From Bradyrhizobium sp. (GTDB lineage Bacteria > Pseudomonadota > Alphaproteobacteria > Rhizobiales > Xanthobacteraceae), in NCBI RefSeq assembly GCF_027307225.1, contig NZ_DAHUXJ010000149.1:61606-125605 (forward strand): a stretch of 64,000 nucleotides of DNA. Reading direction: 5' to 3'. The translations under genes and the position numbers were made by a program. Positions 41,702 to 50,761 of the stretch are shown in pieces. The notes beneath the pieces were generated by a model. It saw only the letters and a list, made by a program, of their open reading frames with translations, was not told the DNA's origin and made no database searches. Position 1 is the stretch's first letter. Every line of letters begins with the position of its first letter.

Positions 41702-43807
41702 TTAGCCCGCGCCCATCAGCGGTATGGCTTCGCCGCGTTCAAACAAATAGAGCAGGCAACGCAGCGCCTCGCCGCGCGATCCCGTCAGTTTCGGATTGTC
41801 CCTCATGATGCGCAGCGCTTCGTCGCGGGCCTGGACGATGAGCTGGCCGTGCACATCCGATCGGGCGATGCGATAGCCGGGCAGGCCGCTTTGCCTGATG
41901 CCAAGGACATCGCCTTCGCCGCGCAGCCGCAAATCCTCTTCCGCGATACGAAAGCCGTCGGTGGTCTCGCGTATCACTGTCAGCCGGGCTTTCGACATTT
42001 CGCTGAGCGGCTCGCGGTAGAGCAGCAGGCAGGTCGAAGCCTCCGAGCCGCGGCCGATCCGGCCGCGCAATTGGTGCAATTGCGCGAGCCCGAAACGTTC
42101 GGCGTTCTCGATCACCATGATGGTGGCCTCGGGCACGTCGACGCCGACTTCGACAACGGTCGTTGCCACCAACAGATTGGTCTCGCCGGCAGCAAACTGC
42201 GCCATGGTCCGATCCTTGTCCGGTCCGCGCATCTTGCCGTGGACGAGGCCGACCTTGTCGCCAAAGCGTTCCTTCAGGCTCGCGAAGCGTTGTTCGGCAT
42301 CGGTGAGGACCACTTCCATGGCCTCGGATTCCTCCACCAGCGGCACGATCCAATAGACGCGCTTGCCTTTGTCGATCGCACGCCAGACCGCGTCCATCAC
42401 CTCTGCAAGCCGGCTCATCGGGACCGCGCGCGTATCGATCGGCTGCCGTCCGGCGGGCTTTTCGCGTAACTCCGAGACGTCCATGTCGCCAAAATAAGTC
42501 AGCACCAGCGTGCGGGGGATCGGTGTTGCGCTCAGCACCAGCACATCGACGGCTTCGCCCTTGGAGGTGAGCGCAAGACGCTCACGCACCCCGAACCGGT
42601 GCTGTTCATCGACCACCGCCAGCGCGAGCGATTTGAAGATCACATCGTCCTGGATCAGCGCATGGGTGCCGACCAGCAAATCGATCTCGCCGGTCTCGAG
42701 CCGCGCCAGAATATCGCGACGTTCCTTGCCTTTTTCGCGCCCGGTAAGGATCGCAACCCGCATGCCGGCGCGTTCGGCGAGCGGCGTGATGGTCTTGATG
42801 TGCTGCCGCGCCAGAATTTCCGTCGGCGCCATCAGCGCGGCCTGCTTGCCGACCTCGGCCACGGCTGCAGCTGCGAGTAGCGCAACCACCGTCTTGCCGG
42901 AGCCGACATCGCCTTGCAGCAGCCGCAGCATGCGGACGGGTTGGCGCAGATCGTCGGCGATGGCGGCCGCCGCCTCGCGCTGGGATGGGGTGAGCGCATA
43001 GGGCAGCGCGTCGATGATTTTCCGCCGCAAATGGCCATCGCCGGCATGACGATTGCCCGCGGGACGCCGCAACTGCGCGCGCACCAGCGCGAGCGCCAGC
43101 TGGCCCGCGAGCAGTTCATCGAAAGCCAGCCGCGACCAGAACGGTCCATCCGGCAGAATATCGGTCAGTTCGATGGGGATATGGACGCGGTTCAACGCCT
43201 CCCTGATGGGCGGAAATTTACAGCGGCGAATGACTTCGCCGCTGATCCATTCCGGCAGATCGGGCAGCTTTTGCAGTGCTTGTGCGATCGCCCGCCGCAG
43301 CGAGCCAAGCGCCAATCCCTCCGTTAGGGGATAGACCGGATCGATCCCGGATAGTTTGGCAAAACCGGCCTCGTCGACGACGCGGTCGGGATGCACGATC
43401 TGCGGTACACCGTCGAACATCTGCAAGGTGCCGGAGACATAGCGCTTGGCACCGACCGGAAGCAGCTTCTGAATGTAGTCGGCCTTGGCGCGGAAATAAG
43501 TCAGGACGACGTCGCCGGTGTCGTCGCTGGCGTAGACCAGATAGGGTGCCCGCGCGTTGCGCGGAGGCGAGGGCCGGTGGCGATCGACGGTCACTTCCAG
43601 CGTAACCACGGTTCCCGCCAGCGCGTCGCGAATTTTCGGCCGGGCTCGGCGATCGATCACGCCGGAGGGCAGATGCAGCAAGAGATCGATCAGCCGCGGC
43701 GTCTCTTCGCGCCCGAGCAGGTAGCGAAACAGCTTGTCCTGCTTGGGGCCGACGCCGGGCAGGCTCGTGACCGGCGCAAACAGGGAATTGAGCACAGGAG
43801 GGCGCAT
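41702..43807 (-). CDS. recG: ATP-dependent DNA helicase RecG
   Basis: ATG 43807 gives 701 residues. RecG remodels stalled forks and branched DNA. The N-terminal wedge/OB region (about 40-200, including DTGDVVLTYFRAK) precedes a superfamily 2 motor with Walker A GDVGSGKTVVALLAAA near residue 300, DEQHRFGVRERL, SATPIPRTL and the helicase motif VI region QLRGRIGRG. The C-terminal TRG-like wedge lies near residue 620. The longer in-frame start at 44098 passes through a repeat and is rejected. Confidence 0.96.
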   Translation of the reverse strand: MRPPVLNSLFAPVTSLPGVGPKQDKLFRYLLGREETPRLIDLLLHLPSGVIDRRARPKIRDALAGTVVTLEVTVDRHRPSPPRNARAPYLVYASDDTGDVVLTYFRAKADYIQKLLPVGAKRYVSGTLQMFDGVPQIVHPDRVVDEAGFAKLSGIDPVYPLTEGLALGSLRRAIAQALQKLPDLPEWISGEVIRRCKFPPIREALNRVHIPIELTDILPDGPFWSRLAFDELLAGQLALALVRAQLRRPAGNRHAGDGHLRRKIIDALPYALTPSQREAAAAIADDLRQPVRMLRLLQGDVGSGKTVVALLAAAAVAEVGKQAALMAPTEILARQHIKTITPLAERAGMRVAILTGREKGKERRDILARLETGEIDLLVGTHALIQDDVIFKSLALAVVDEQHRFGVRERLALTSKGEAVDVLVLSATPIPRTLVLTYFGDMDVSELREKPAGRQPIDTRAVPMSRLAEVMDAVWRAIDKGKRVYWIVPLVEESEAMEVVLTDAEQRFASLKERFGDKVGLVHGKMRGPDKDRTMAQFAAGETNLLVATTVVEVGVDVPEATIMVIENAERFGLAQLHQLRGRIGRGSEASTCLLLYREPLSEMSKARLTVIRETTDGFRIAEEDLRLRGEGDVLGIRQSGLPGYRIARSDVHGQLIVQARDEALRIMRDNPKLTGSRGEALRCLLYLFERGEAIPLMGAG

Positions 43808-43844
43808 CAAAATCTTTCGTCGCACACAATCCGTCATGCGTGGA

Positions 43845-43975
43845 CCCGCCGCCTTCGCTAAAGCTTCGTCGGCCGAGTGAGCTAGTGGCCCGGCGCAGCC
43901 GCGGCGGAGACGGGATCCGCGCATCCATCTCTTTTCAAAGATGATGGATTGCACGGTCCAGCCCGGCAATGACAA
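43845..43975. repeat. Alphaproteobacterial intergenic repeat with CCATC/GATGG hairpin
   Basis: The block between recG and sdhE contains GGATCCGCGCATCCATCTC, a TTTTCAAAGATGATGGATT hairpin and CCCGGCAATGACAA, together with imperfect GGCCCGG/CCGGGC arms. I recognise this from experience as an intergenic repeat of Bradyrhizobium and relatives. It is distinct from the CTAG hairpins. Confidence 0.6.
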
Positions 43976-44082
43976 CCTTGTGGCAATCACGCAACTGTTG
44001 GGGCTGACAACGGGCATTCGGATGGCTATATCAACGCCGCCCGGCACGTCCGGGCGTTTGGCGTTGAACTGGAATTGAAGAA

Positions 44083-44373
44083 ATGACGGGAATGACACGG
44101 TCGAGCGGCGGCCTCGATGACCGCCGCAAGCGGCTCTTATTTCGCTGCTGGCATCGCGGCACCCGTGAGATGGATCTCATCCTCGGCCGCTTTGCCGACA
44201 CCACAATCGAAAGCCTGTCCGACCATGAGCTTACCCAACTCGAGCGCCTGATCGAGGTCCCCGATCCCGATCTCTACGCTGCGCTGTCAGGCGATGGGCA
44301 GCTGGCTCCGCAATATGCCGGCGCGCTGTTCGACCGGATCAAGGCGTTCCGGCCGGGAGAGCAGGGCGAATGA
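44083..44373 (+). CDS. sdhE: FAD assembly factor SdhE
   Basis: The 96-residue protein contains RRKRLLFRCWHRGTREMDLILGRFAD, the RGxxE motif that mediates covalent FAD attachment to the succinate dehydrogenase flavoprotein. The small five-helix length fits. The adjacent gene mfd starts 4 bp before its stop (ATGA), so the two are probably co-translated; the order recG(divergent)-sdhE-mfd is familiar in alphaproteobacteria. Confidence 0.92.
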   Translation: MTGMTRSSGGLDDRRKRLLFRCWHRGTREMDLILGRFADTTIESLSDHELTQLERLIEVPDPDLYAALSGDGQLAPQYAGALFDRIKAFRPGEQGE

Positions 44374-47300
44374 AACAGCCAAGCCAATCGCCTGCGCAAT
44401 CGTTGGTTCCCGGCCGCGCCATTACCTTTGCCAACGTCGCCGAGGGCGCCGAAGGGCTCATTCTCTCGGACCTGGCACGCGCGGTCGCCGCGCGGCCGAC
44501 GCGGTCCGCCGTCAGCCTTGCGGTGGTCTGCCGCGACGGTCCGCGGATGCAGCAGCTTGCCCGCGCGCTGTCGTTCTTCGCACCGGATTTGTCGGTGCTG
44601 CATTTTCCGGCCTGGGACTGCCAGCCTTACGATCGGGTGTCCCCGCACGGCGGTATCCTCAGTCAGCGGATGACGACGCTCGCGCAACTGTCGCGTCTCG
44701 CCGGCAGCGAAAAGCCGCTGATCGTGCTGACCACCGTGAACGCGATCGTGCAGCGGGTGCCCACGCGCGATCTGGTCGCGGCACAAGCGCTCTCGGTGGC
44801 GCCGGGCCATGTCGTGCCGATGGATTCCATCGTCGCCTGGCTCGAGCACAATGGCTATAGCCGCTCATCGACCGTCCGCGAACCCGGCGAATACGCCGTA
44901 CGCGGCGGCATTCTCGATCTGTTTCCGGCCGGGCTCGATCAGCCGGTGCGCTTCGATTTCTTTGGCGACAGCCTGGAGTCGATCCGCAGCTTCGACGCCG
45001 AGACCCAACGCACGCTGCTCGACATGCGCTCGCTCGATCTCGTGCCGATTTCCGAATTTCAGTTGACCACCGAGACCATCCGGCGTTTCCGCATGGGGTA
45101 TGTCGCAGCCTTTGGCGCGCCCGGTCGCGACGACCAGCTCTATGAGGCCGTGAGCGAAGGCCGCCGCCATCCCGGCATGGAACATTGGCTGCCGCTGTTC
45201 CACGATCACATGGACACGCTGTTCGATTATCTCGGCGATGCGCCGATTGCGATCGAGCCGCAAAGCGAAGACGCAACCATCGAGCGCTTCAAGCAGATTG
45301 CCGATTATTACGAGGCCCGGCGCGATGCGCTCGAACATCCCGGCAGCGGCGCGATCTACCAGCCATTGCCGCCGGACCGGCTCTATCTGACGGACGACGA
45401 ATGGAAGAAGCGGCTGCAAGAGGCAGCCTTGGCACGGCTGACGCCGTTCGCGGTGCCTGACGGCAGCGCCGATACGGTCGACGCCGGCGCGCGACAAGGA
45501 CGGAATTTTGCGCCGGAACGCAATGACGGCTCAGTCAATGTCTTCGAAGCGGTCGTCGGGCACGTCCACGCTCTGCAGGCTGAGCGCAAGAAGGTTATCA
45601 TCGCGCTATGGAGCGAAGGCTCGCGCGATCGCATGGAAAGCATGCTTCGCGACCACAAGCTGCTCAACCTGACCAGCGTCAATGCCTGGCGAACCGTGCA
45701 GGCGACGCCACGCAACGAAACCATGCTGGCGGTTGTCGGCATGGAAACCGGGTTCGAGACCGACCAGGTCGCAATCCTCACCGAACAGGATATCCTCGGC
45801 GACCGTCTGGTACGGCCGCGCAAGGCGAGCCGCAAGCTCGACAACTTCATCTCGGAAGTCACGAGCCTCGCGACCGGTGATATCGTCGTTCACGTCGAGC
45901 ACGGCATCGGCCGCTTCGTCGGTTTGCAGACGCTTGATGTCGCCGGCGCGCCGCACGACTGTCTCGAACTGCATTATGCCGCCGAAACCAAACTGTTCCT
46001 GCCGGTCGAGAACATCGAACTGCTCTCGCGCTTTGGCTCCGACAGCGCCAATGTGGAGCTCGACCGGCTTGGCGGCAGCGGCTGGCAGGCCCGAAAAGCC
46101 AAGCTGAAGAGCCGCATCCGCGAGATCGCCGGCGAATTGATCAAGATCGCCGCCGAACGTCATCTGCACGAGGCGCCGAAACTGCCGGTGCAACCGCATG
46201 TTTATGACGAATTCTGTGCGCGCTTCCCCTACGAAGAGACCGAAGACCAGCTCACCGCCATCAACGCGACCTTGAAGGATCTCGAGATCGGCCGTCCGAT
46301 GGACCGGCTGATCTGCGGCGACGTCGGCTTCGGCAAGACCGAGGTGGCGTTGCGCGCAGCCTTTGCCACCGCGCTCGACGGCAAACAGGTGGCCGTCGTT
46401 GTGCCGACGACGCTTCTGGCGCGCCAGCACGCCAAAACCTTTACCGAGCGCTTCCGCGGATTTCCGGTGAAGGTCGCGCAGGCCTCGCGCCTGATCGCGG
46501 CCAAGGAATTGACGCAGGTCAAAAAGGGACTGACGGACGGATCGATCGATATCGTGGTCGGCACCCATGCGCTGCTCGGCAAATCGATCAAGTTCCGCGA
46601 ACTCGGCCTTCTCATCGTCGACGAGGAACAGCACTTCGGCGTCAGCCACAAGGAGCGGCTCAAGCAATTGCGCGCCGAGGTGCATGTGCTCACGCTGAGC
46701 GCGACGCCGATCCCGCGCACGCTACAACTGGCGCTCACCGGCGTGCGCGAACTTTCGATCATCGCTTCGCCGCCGGTCGACCGCCTGGCGGTTCGCACCT
46801 TCGTGGCGCCGCACGATCCCCTGATGATCCGCGAGGCGCTGCTCCGCGAGCGTTACCGCGGCGGGCAGGCGTTCTATGTGGTGCCGCGCATCGAAGATCT
46901 CGCCGGCGTCAAGGATTTCGTCGACAAGAACGTGCCGGAAATGAAAGTCGCGGTCGCGCATGGCCAGATGCCGCCGACCGTGATCGAGGACATCATGTCG
47001 GCGTTCTACGACGGCAAATACGACATTCTGTTGTCGACAACGATCGTCGAGTCCGGCCTCGATATCCCGAATGCCAATACGCTGATCGTCCATCGTGCCG
47101 ACATGTTTGGTCTCGCCCAGCTCTACCAGTTGCGCGGACGGGTCGGGCGCTCGAAGCTGCGCGCCTATGCACTGTTTACGCTACCGGCGCAGCAGAAGAT
47201 CACCGCGCAAGCCGAGCGGCGGCTGAAGGTGCTGCAATCGCTGGAGACATTGGGGGCCGGCTTCCAGCTTGCATCCCACGACCTCGATATCCGCGGCGCC

Positions 47301-47888
47301 GGCAATCTGCTCGGCGAGGAGCAGTCCGGCCACATCAAGGAAGTCGGCTTCGAGCTCTATCAGTCGATGCTGGAGGAGGCGATCGTCAACCTCAAGGCCG
47401 GCGTGGTCGAGCCTGCCGCCGACCGCTGGTCGCCGCAAATCACCATCGGCATGCCGGTGCTCATTCCCGAGCACTATGTCGCAGACCTCTCCGTCCGGCT
47501 GTCGTTGTACCGGCGGCTCGCCGATCTCGAGACCGACGAGGAGATCGACAATTTCGCCGCCGAACTGCGCGATCGCTTCGGCGTGTTGCCGGACGAAGTC
47601 CGCTACCTCTTCAAGGTTGCGGCGATCAAGAACTATTGCCGCAGGGCCAATGTCGAAAAGGTTGATGCCGGACCGAAAGGCGCGGTCATCACCTTCCGCG
47701 ACAATAAATTCGCACAACCGGATCGTCTGGTGTTCTTCATCCGCCAGCATGGTCAGGCTGCGCGCGTGCGCCCGGATATGAAAGTGGTGTTCTTCCAGGA
47801 CTGGGAAACGGCCGAGGAACGGCTTGCCGGGACGACCGAAATCCTGCGGCAACTCGCGAATCTTGCCGAGGATCGCAAGGCCGCCTGA
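44370..47888 (+). CDS. mfd: Transcription-repair coupling factor
   Basis: The 1172-residue protein removes RNA polymerase stalled at lesions and recruits UvrA. A UvrB-like module spans about residues 1-350. The RNA polymerase-interacting domain (DIVVHVEHGIGRFVGLQTL) lies near 510. The translocase carries Walker A GDVGFGKTEVALRAA near residue 650, the Walker B DEEQHFG and QLRGRVGRS. The C-terminal D7-type domain (PVLIPEHYVADLSVRLSLYRRLA) is complete. Overlap with sdhE gives translational coupling. Confidence 0.97.
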   Translation: MKQPSQSPAQSLVPGRAITFANVAEGAEGLILSDLARAVAARPTRSAVSLAVVCRDGPRMQQLARALSFFAPDLSVLHFPAWDCQPYDRVSPHGGILSQRMTTLAQLSRLAGSEKPLIVLTTVNAIVQRVPTRDLVAAQALSVAPGHVVPMDSIVAWLEHNGYSRSSTVREPGEYAVRGGILDLFPAGLDQPVRFDFFGDSLESIRSFDAETQRTLLDMRSLDLVPISEFQLTTETIRRFRMGYVAAFGAPGRDDQLYEAVSEGRRHPGMEHWLPLFHDHMDTLFDYLGDAPIAIEPQSEDATIERFKQIADYYEARRDALEHPGSGAIYQPLPPDRLYLTDDEWKKRLQEAALARLTPFAVPDGSADTVDAGARQGRNFAPERNDGSVNVFEAVVGHVHALQAERKKVIIALWSEGSRDRMESMLRDHKLLNLTSVNAWRTVQATPRNETMLAVVGMETGFETDQVAILTEQDILGDRLVRPRKASRKLDNFISEVTSLATGDIVVHVEHGIGRFVGLQTLDVAGAPHDCLELHYAAETKLFLPVENIELLSRFGSDSANVELDRLGGSGWQARKAKLKSRIREIAGELIKIAAERHLHEAPKLPVQPHVYDEFCARFPYEETEDQLTAINATLKDLEIGRPMDRLICGDVGFGKTEVALRAAFATALDGKQVAVVVPTTLLARQHAKTFTERFRGFPVKVAQASRLIAAKELTQVKKGLTDGSIDIVVGTHALLGKSIKFRELGLLIVDEEQHFGVSHKERLKQLRAEVHVLTLSATPIPRTLQLALTGVRELSIIASPPVDRLAVRTFVAPHDPLMIREALLRERYRGGQAFYVVPRIEDLAGVKDFVDKNVPEMKVAVAHGQMPPTVIEDIMSAFYDGKYDILLSTTIVESGLDIPNANTLIVHRADMFGLAQLYQLRGRVGRSKLRAYALFTLPAQQKITAQAERRLKVLQSLETLGAGFQLASHDLDIRGAGNLLGEEQSGHIKEVGFELYQSMLEEAIVNLKAGVVEPAADRWSPQITIGMPVLIPEHYVADLSVRLSLYRRLADLETDEEIDNFAAELRDRFGVLPDEVRYLFKVAAIKNYCRRANVEKVDAGPKGAVITFRDNKFAQPDRLVFFIRQHGQAARVRPDMKVVFFQDWETAEERLAGTTEILRQLANLAEDRKAA

Positions 47889-47893
47889 CCGGT

Positions 47894-49126
47894 TCAGGAC
47901 GCGGCGCGGCGGCCTTCGTCGTTGAGGCGGGCGAGTAGCGATTGCGCCGTATCGGAAGGCTCCAGCGTCGCAATTGAGACGGTGGGCTCGTTTCCCCGCC
48001 TGTCCTTGCTGTCATAGGCCGTGTGTCGCATGACGCTGGAGAGCCGCCGCGCGATTACATGCGCTGTGCGTAAATCGGTTTCGGTAAGCACGACCAGCGC
48101 CGATCCGTCGGCGTAAAGCGTTCCGAAATCCATCTGCCGCATCAGCCGGCTGAGGAGCCGCGCGCCGTCGCGCTGCGCGCGTGAATTGGCAGCACCGAAA
48201 GCGAAGCGCGCGACCGACAATCCGCTGCCATTCGCGAGCGTCTGCCGGACGGCGGTGGCAAAATCACGCTCGAAGGCGTCCGCCGTCAACAATCCGGTCA
48301 AGGGATCGAGCAAGCCGCCGGCATCGATCGAACGCAGTGTTCGGCTCAAATGAGCTTCAAACGCACGCTGACGGATCAATGGCAGTGCATTCGCCGCGAT
48401 ATAGGCTGGATCGCCGCTGATGACTTCCAGGTTTGGCAAATCATAGCTCGGCACGAGTCCGGCGAGCGTGGCCACGATCGGCAAATTGCGAAACCGCGGA
48501 TCTTCACTAAGGACGGTAAGAAAGGCGTCGACCACGCGGTCTGTGAAGCCTTCTCCGAGCACGATGCCGTCGATGTCACGGGTGTTGAGGTGCCTGGCGG
48601 CCGCCTCAATGCTGAGCGCCCCGACAACGCCCACCCGCTCGCCGAGGGCGACGGACAGAGCGGGATACGTGCCGCCGCGTCCGACCAGAAGCACGGTCGC
48701 ATCATGGAGTGGATCGATTTCAGCGCCCGCCGCTTTGACGGGCTGATCGCTCAGCCGGCGCAGGACCGTCGTGTGCAGGGTTCTGACCCTGAGCGCGGCC
48801 CGCAGACGCGGAGTCAGCCGATCCCATTTGCGACGGACTTGCGAAAACGGGATGGCATTTCCAGGCAGCACAATCTTCGGGTCGATTGCGAGCAGCGGCA
48901 GGTATGGCTGAATGGCGTTGATTTGTCCGGCCAGTGCATCGAGCTTGCCGTCGGCACGATCATCCGCAGTGGCGATGACGACGGTGGGATGCAACTGCAT
49001 CACCGCCGTCGATGCTTCGGCCCAGCTTGTTTCGATCACTGGAAACATCGCCTCGCCTAGCACCGCCGCGAAGGCCGGCGGCCTGTCGTCAGACACGACG
49101 AGGATCAAGCCTTGCTGCTGGGACAT
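47894..49126 (-). CDS. PleD/PopA-like protein with degenerate GGDEF domain
   Basis: The 410-residue protein has two receiver-like regions (about 5-120, ILVVSDDRPPAFAAVL; and 150-265, TVLLVGRGG and DIDGIVLGEGFTDRVV) followed by a GGDEF-type domain (about 280-405) opening LLDPLTGLLTADAFERDF. The active-site signature is lost: TLYADGSALVVL stands where RxGGDEF is expected. It is therefore unlikely to make cyclic di-GMP and may bind a nucleotide or a partner, as the Caulobacter effector PopA does. Conserved phospho-acceptor residues are also not obvious. Confidence 0.7.
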   Translation of the reverse strand: MSQQQGLILVVSDDRPPAFAAVLGEAMFPVIETSWAEASTAVMQLHPTVVIATADDRADGKLDALAGQINAIQPYLPLLAIDPKIVLPGNAIPFSQVRRKWDRLTPRLRAALRVRTLHTTVLRRLSDQPVKAAGAEIDPLHDATVLLVGRGGTYPALSVALGERVGVVGALSIEAAARHLNTRDIDGIVLGEGFTDRVVDAFLTVLSEDPRFRNLPIVATLAGLVPSYDLPNLEVISGDPAYIAANALPLIRQRAFEAHLSRTLRSIDAGGLLDPLTGLLTADAFERDFATAVRQTLANGSGLSVARFAFGAANSRAQRDGARLLSRLMRQMDFGTLYADGSALVVLTETDLRTAHVIARRLSSVMRHTAYDSKDRRGNEPTVSIATLEPSDTAQSLLARLNDEGRRAAS

Positions 49127-49216
49127 CTCAAAATTCGGATCAACGCGGTTGGTTTGCTGGCGCGATCCTAGTTTGGCGAGCTTAACGCCTTGTCAACGAA
49201 GCGGCACGCCGAACCG

Positions 49217-50722
49217 TCAGCCAATAATGGTACGATCCCGAAAAGCTTCTGCCATCAGCGGGTTAAGGCCGAGCTGGTTCAGCGCCTCACGCCCGCGGGC
49301 GTTGTCCTGGGCGCGCCCGGCCAAACGGTATCCGCAAAGACGATCAGGCAGCGCCGTGAGTAGCGCGCCCTGTCCGAGCCGCTTTGCCCATTCCTGAAGG
49401 TCTTGCGACAGGAAGCGGTACCCGCCTACGGCGACGATGCCCGACGGTGGCGAAGTGATGCAGAGCGCGCCGGAGGATCGGTCAAGCCGCACCGCATAGC
49501 CTGTATCGGCGTAGTCAGGTGGCGGGGAGGGGGTCATCAAGGAATCCGTCGACGGGGCCGGCGGCGCATAAGCGGCGACCGTCACCATCGGTCCGCGCAA
49601 GGCCAGCGTGCCCTTCGGCGTCAGCGAGGTTTCGCCGGCGATCGAGGTGCCAGGAATATCCCGCGGTGCGCCATGCGGGCCCGGCATGATCGGGACCGGC
49701 ACGCCGTCAGCGCTTCGCCGCGCGCCGAACAGGCCGACCTCGCCGAACAAATAGACGTCGGTGAATCTGGCTTGTTCCACCGTCCATTGCGCGCTCGAGG
49801 CGATCTGCTCCGGCATCCGCCACAGGCCGATCACATGACGCAAGGACGGCAGGCGCGAGGCCACGTCGGCGTCGTTGAGCCGCAACGCCAACGGCGCGGG
49901 CGCGACCAGCGTGTCGAAAGCACCCTCGTTGATTTGTCGCTCCAGTGCCTCGCCATCAAAGGGGTGATGTAGAGCGAGCGTTCCGCCCGACAACAGCCAG
50001 AGCAGAAGCGATGAGGTCAAACCCGCGAAGGAAGAGGGCGCGAACGCGGACATCACCCTTGCGCCCTGGGGCACCCGGCTTTCGAGGAAAATCGCAAGTC
50101 CGCCGGCGATCAGGTTGAGATGGGTTCGCGGCACTGCGCGAAGTCCATCGGAGGTGACATCGAAGGAGACCAGCCCTGCCTTGCGCCCATCCTGAACGAC
50201 GAGGCGGTCGGTTGACGATCCATTCGTCATGGCGGGGTCGAGCGAGGCCATGCCTTCCGGGAGATCCTCGCCGAAGCCGCAGACGTGACGGATGGAGAAC
50301 GCCTCCGCCGCGGCGTTCATGGCGAGATCGGCGTGGCTGACGCCGTCGATCTTCGACATGGTCACGATCGCCCTCGCGCCGGTGCGGTTGAGCGCGGTGG
50401 TCAGTTCCGCCTGCCGCCATAGCTGCGGCAGCAGCGCGACGATCAGTCCGGCGCGATGGGCTGCGAGCAGCGTGAGCATGAACTCGATGGTGTTGGGAAG
50501 TTGCACCCCGATCACCGCGTTGATCGGCAGGCCCGCTTCGACAAAATGTGCCGCCAATGCCGAGATGGCGCGGTCGGCCTGGGCAAAGGTCAAGCGCCGC
50601 GGCGCGTGGCCGGTGATCCGGGCTTTGTTGATCGGGTCAACCAGCGCAAGCGCATCCGGTTGGCGTGCCAAAATCCGCTGAAACAAGCCGTCGAGCGTTG
50701 GCGATACGTTGGGAGTCGGCAT
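49217..50722 (-). CDS. AMP-binding (adenylate-forming) family protein, degenerate
   Basis: The 501-residue product from ATG 50722 has the overall layout of acyl-CoA synthetases: PNVSPTLDGLFQRI start, the helix-rich GVQLPNTIEFMLTLLAAHRAGLIVALLPQLW and the region ending NPLMAEAFRDR. The ATP P-loop, normally TSGSTGxPKG, reads VTSDGLRAVPRTH, and the YGxTE motif reads LFGEVGLFG. The C-terminal swinging domain is shortened. It may be inactive, use another substrate mode, or serve as a binding protein. It is codirectional with the PleD-like gene 90 bp downstream. Confidence 0.7.
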   Translation of the reverse strand: MPTPNVSPTLDGLFQRILARQPDALALVDPINKARITGHAPRRLTFAQADRAISALAAHFVEAGLPINAVIGVQLPNTIEFMLTLLAAHRAGLIVALLPQLWRQAELTTALNRTGARAIVTMSKIDGVSHADLAMNAAAEAFSIRHVCGFGEDLPEGMASLDPAMTNGSSTDRLVVQDGRKAGLVSFDVTSDGLRAVPRTHLNLIAGGLAIFLESRVPQGARVMSAFAPSSFAGLTSSLLLWLLSGGTLALHHPFDGEALERQINEGAFDTLVAPAPLALRLNDADVASRLPSLRHVIGLWRMPEQIASSAQWTVEQARFTDVYLFGEVGLFGARRSADGVPVPIMPGPHGAPRDIPGTSIAGETSLTPKGTLALRGPMVTVAAYAPPAPSTDSLMTPSPPPDYADTGYAVRLDRSSGALCITSPPSGIVAVGGYRFLSQDLQEWAKRLGQGALLTALPDRLCGYRLAGRAQDNARGREALNQLGLNPLMAEAFRDRTIIG

Positions 50723-50761
50723 CACGGGAGTTGGCTCGGCTGCGAATCGTTATGATCGAGA

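Noticed and set aside
43890..43893. CTAG inside the recG-sdhE repeat as another CTAG hairpin
   Set aside because: No matching arms surround it; the region belongs to a different repeat family.
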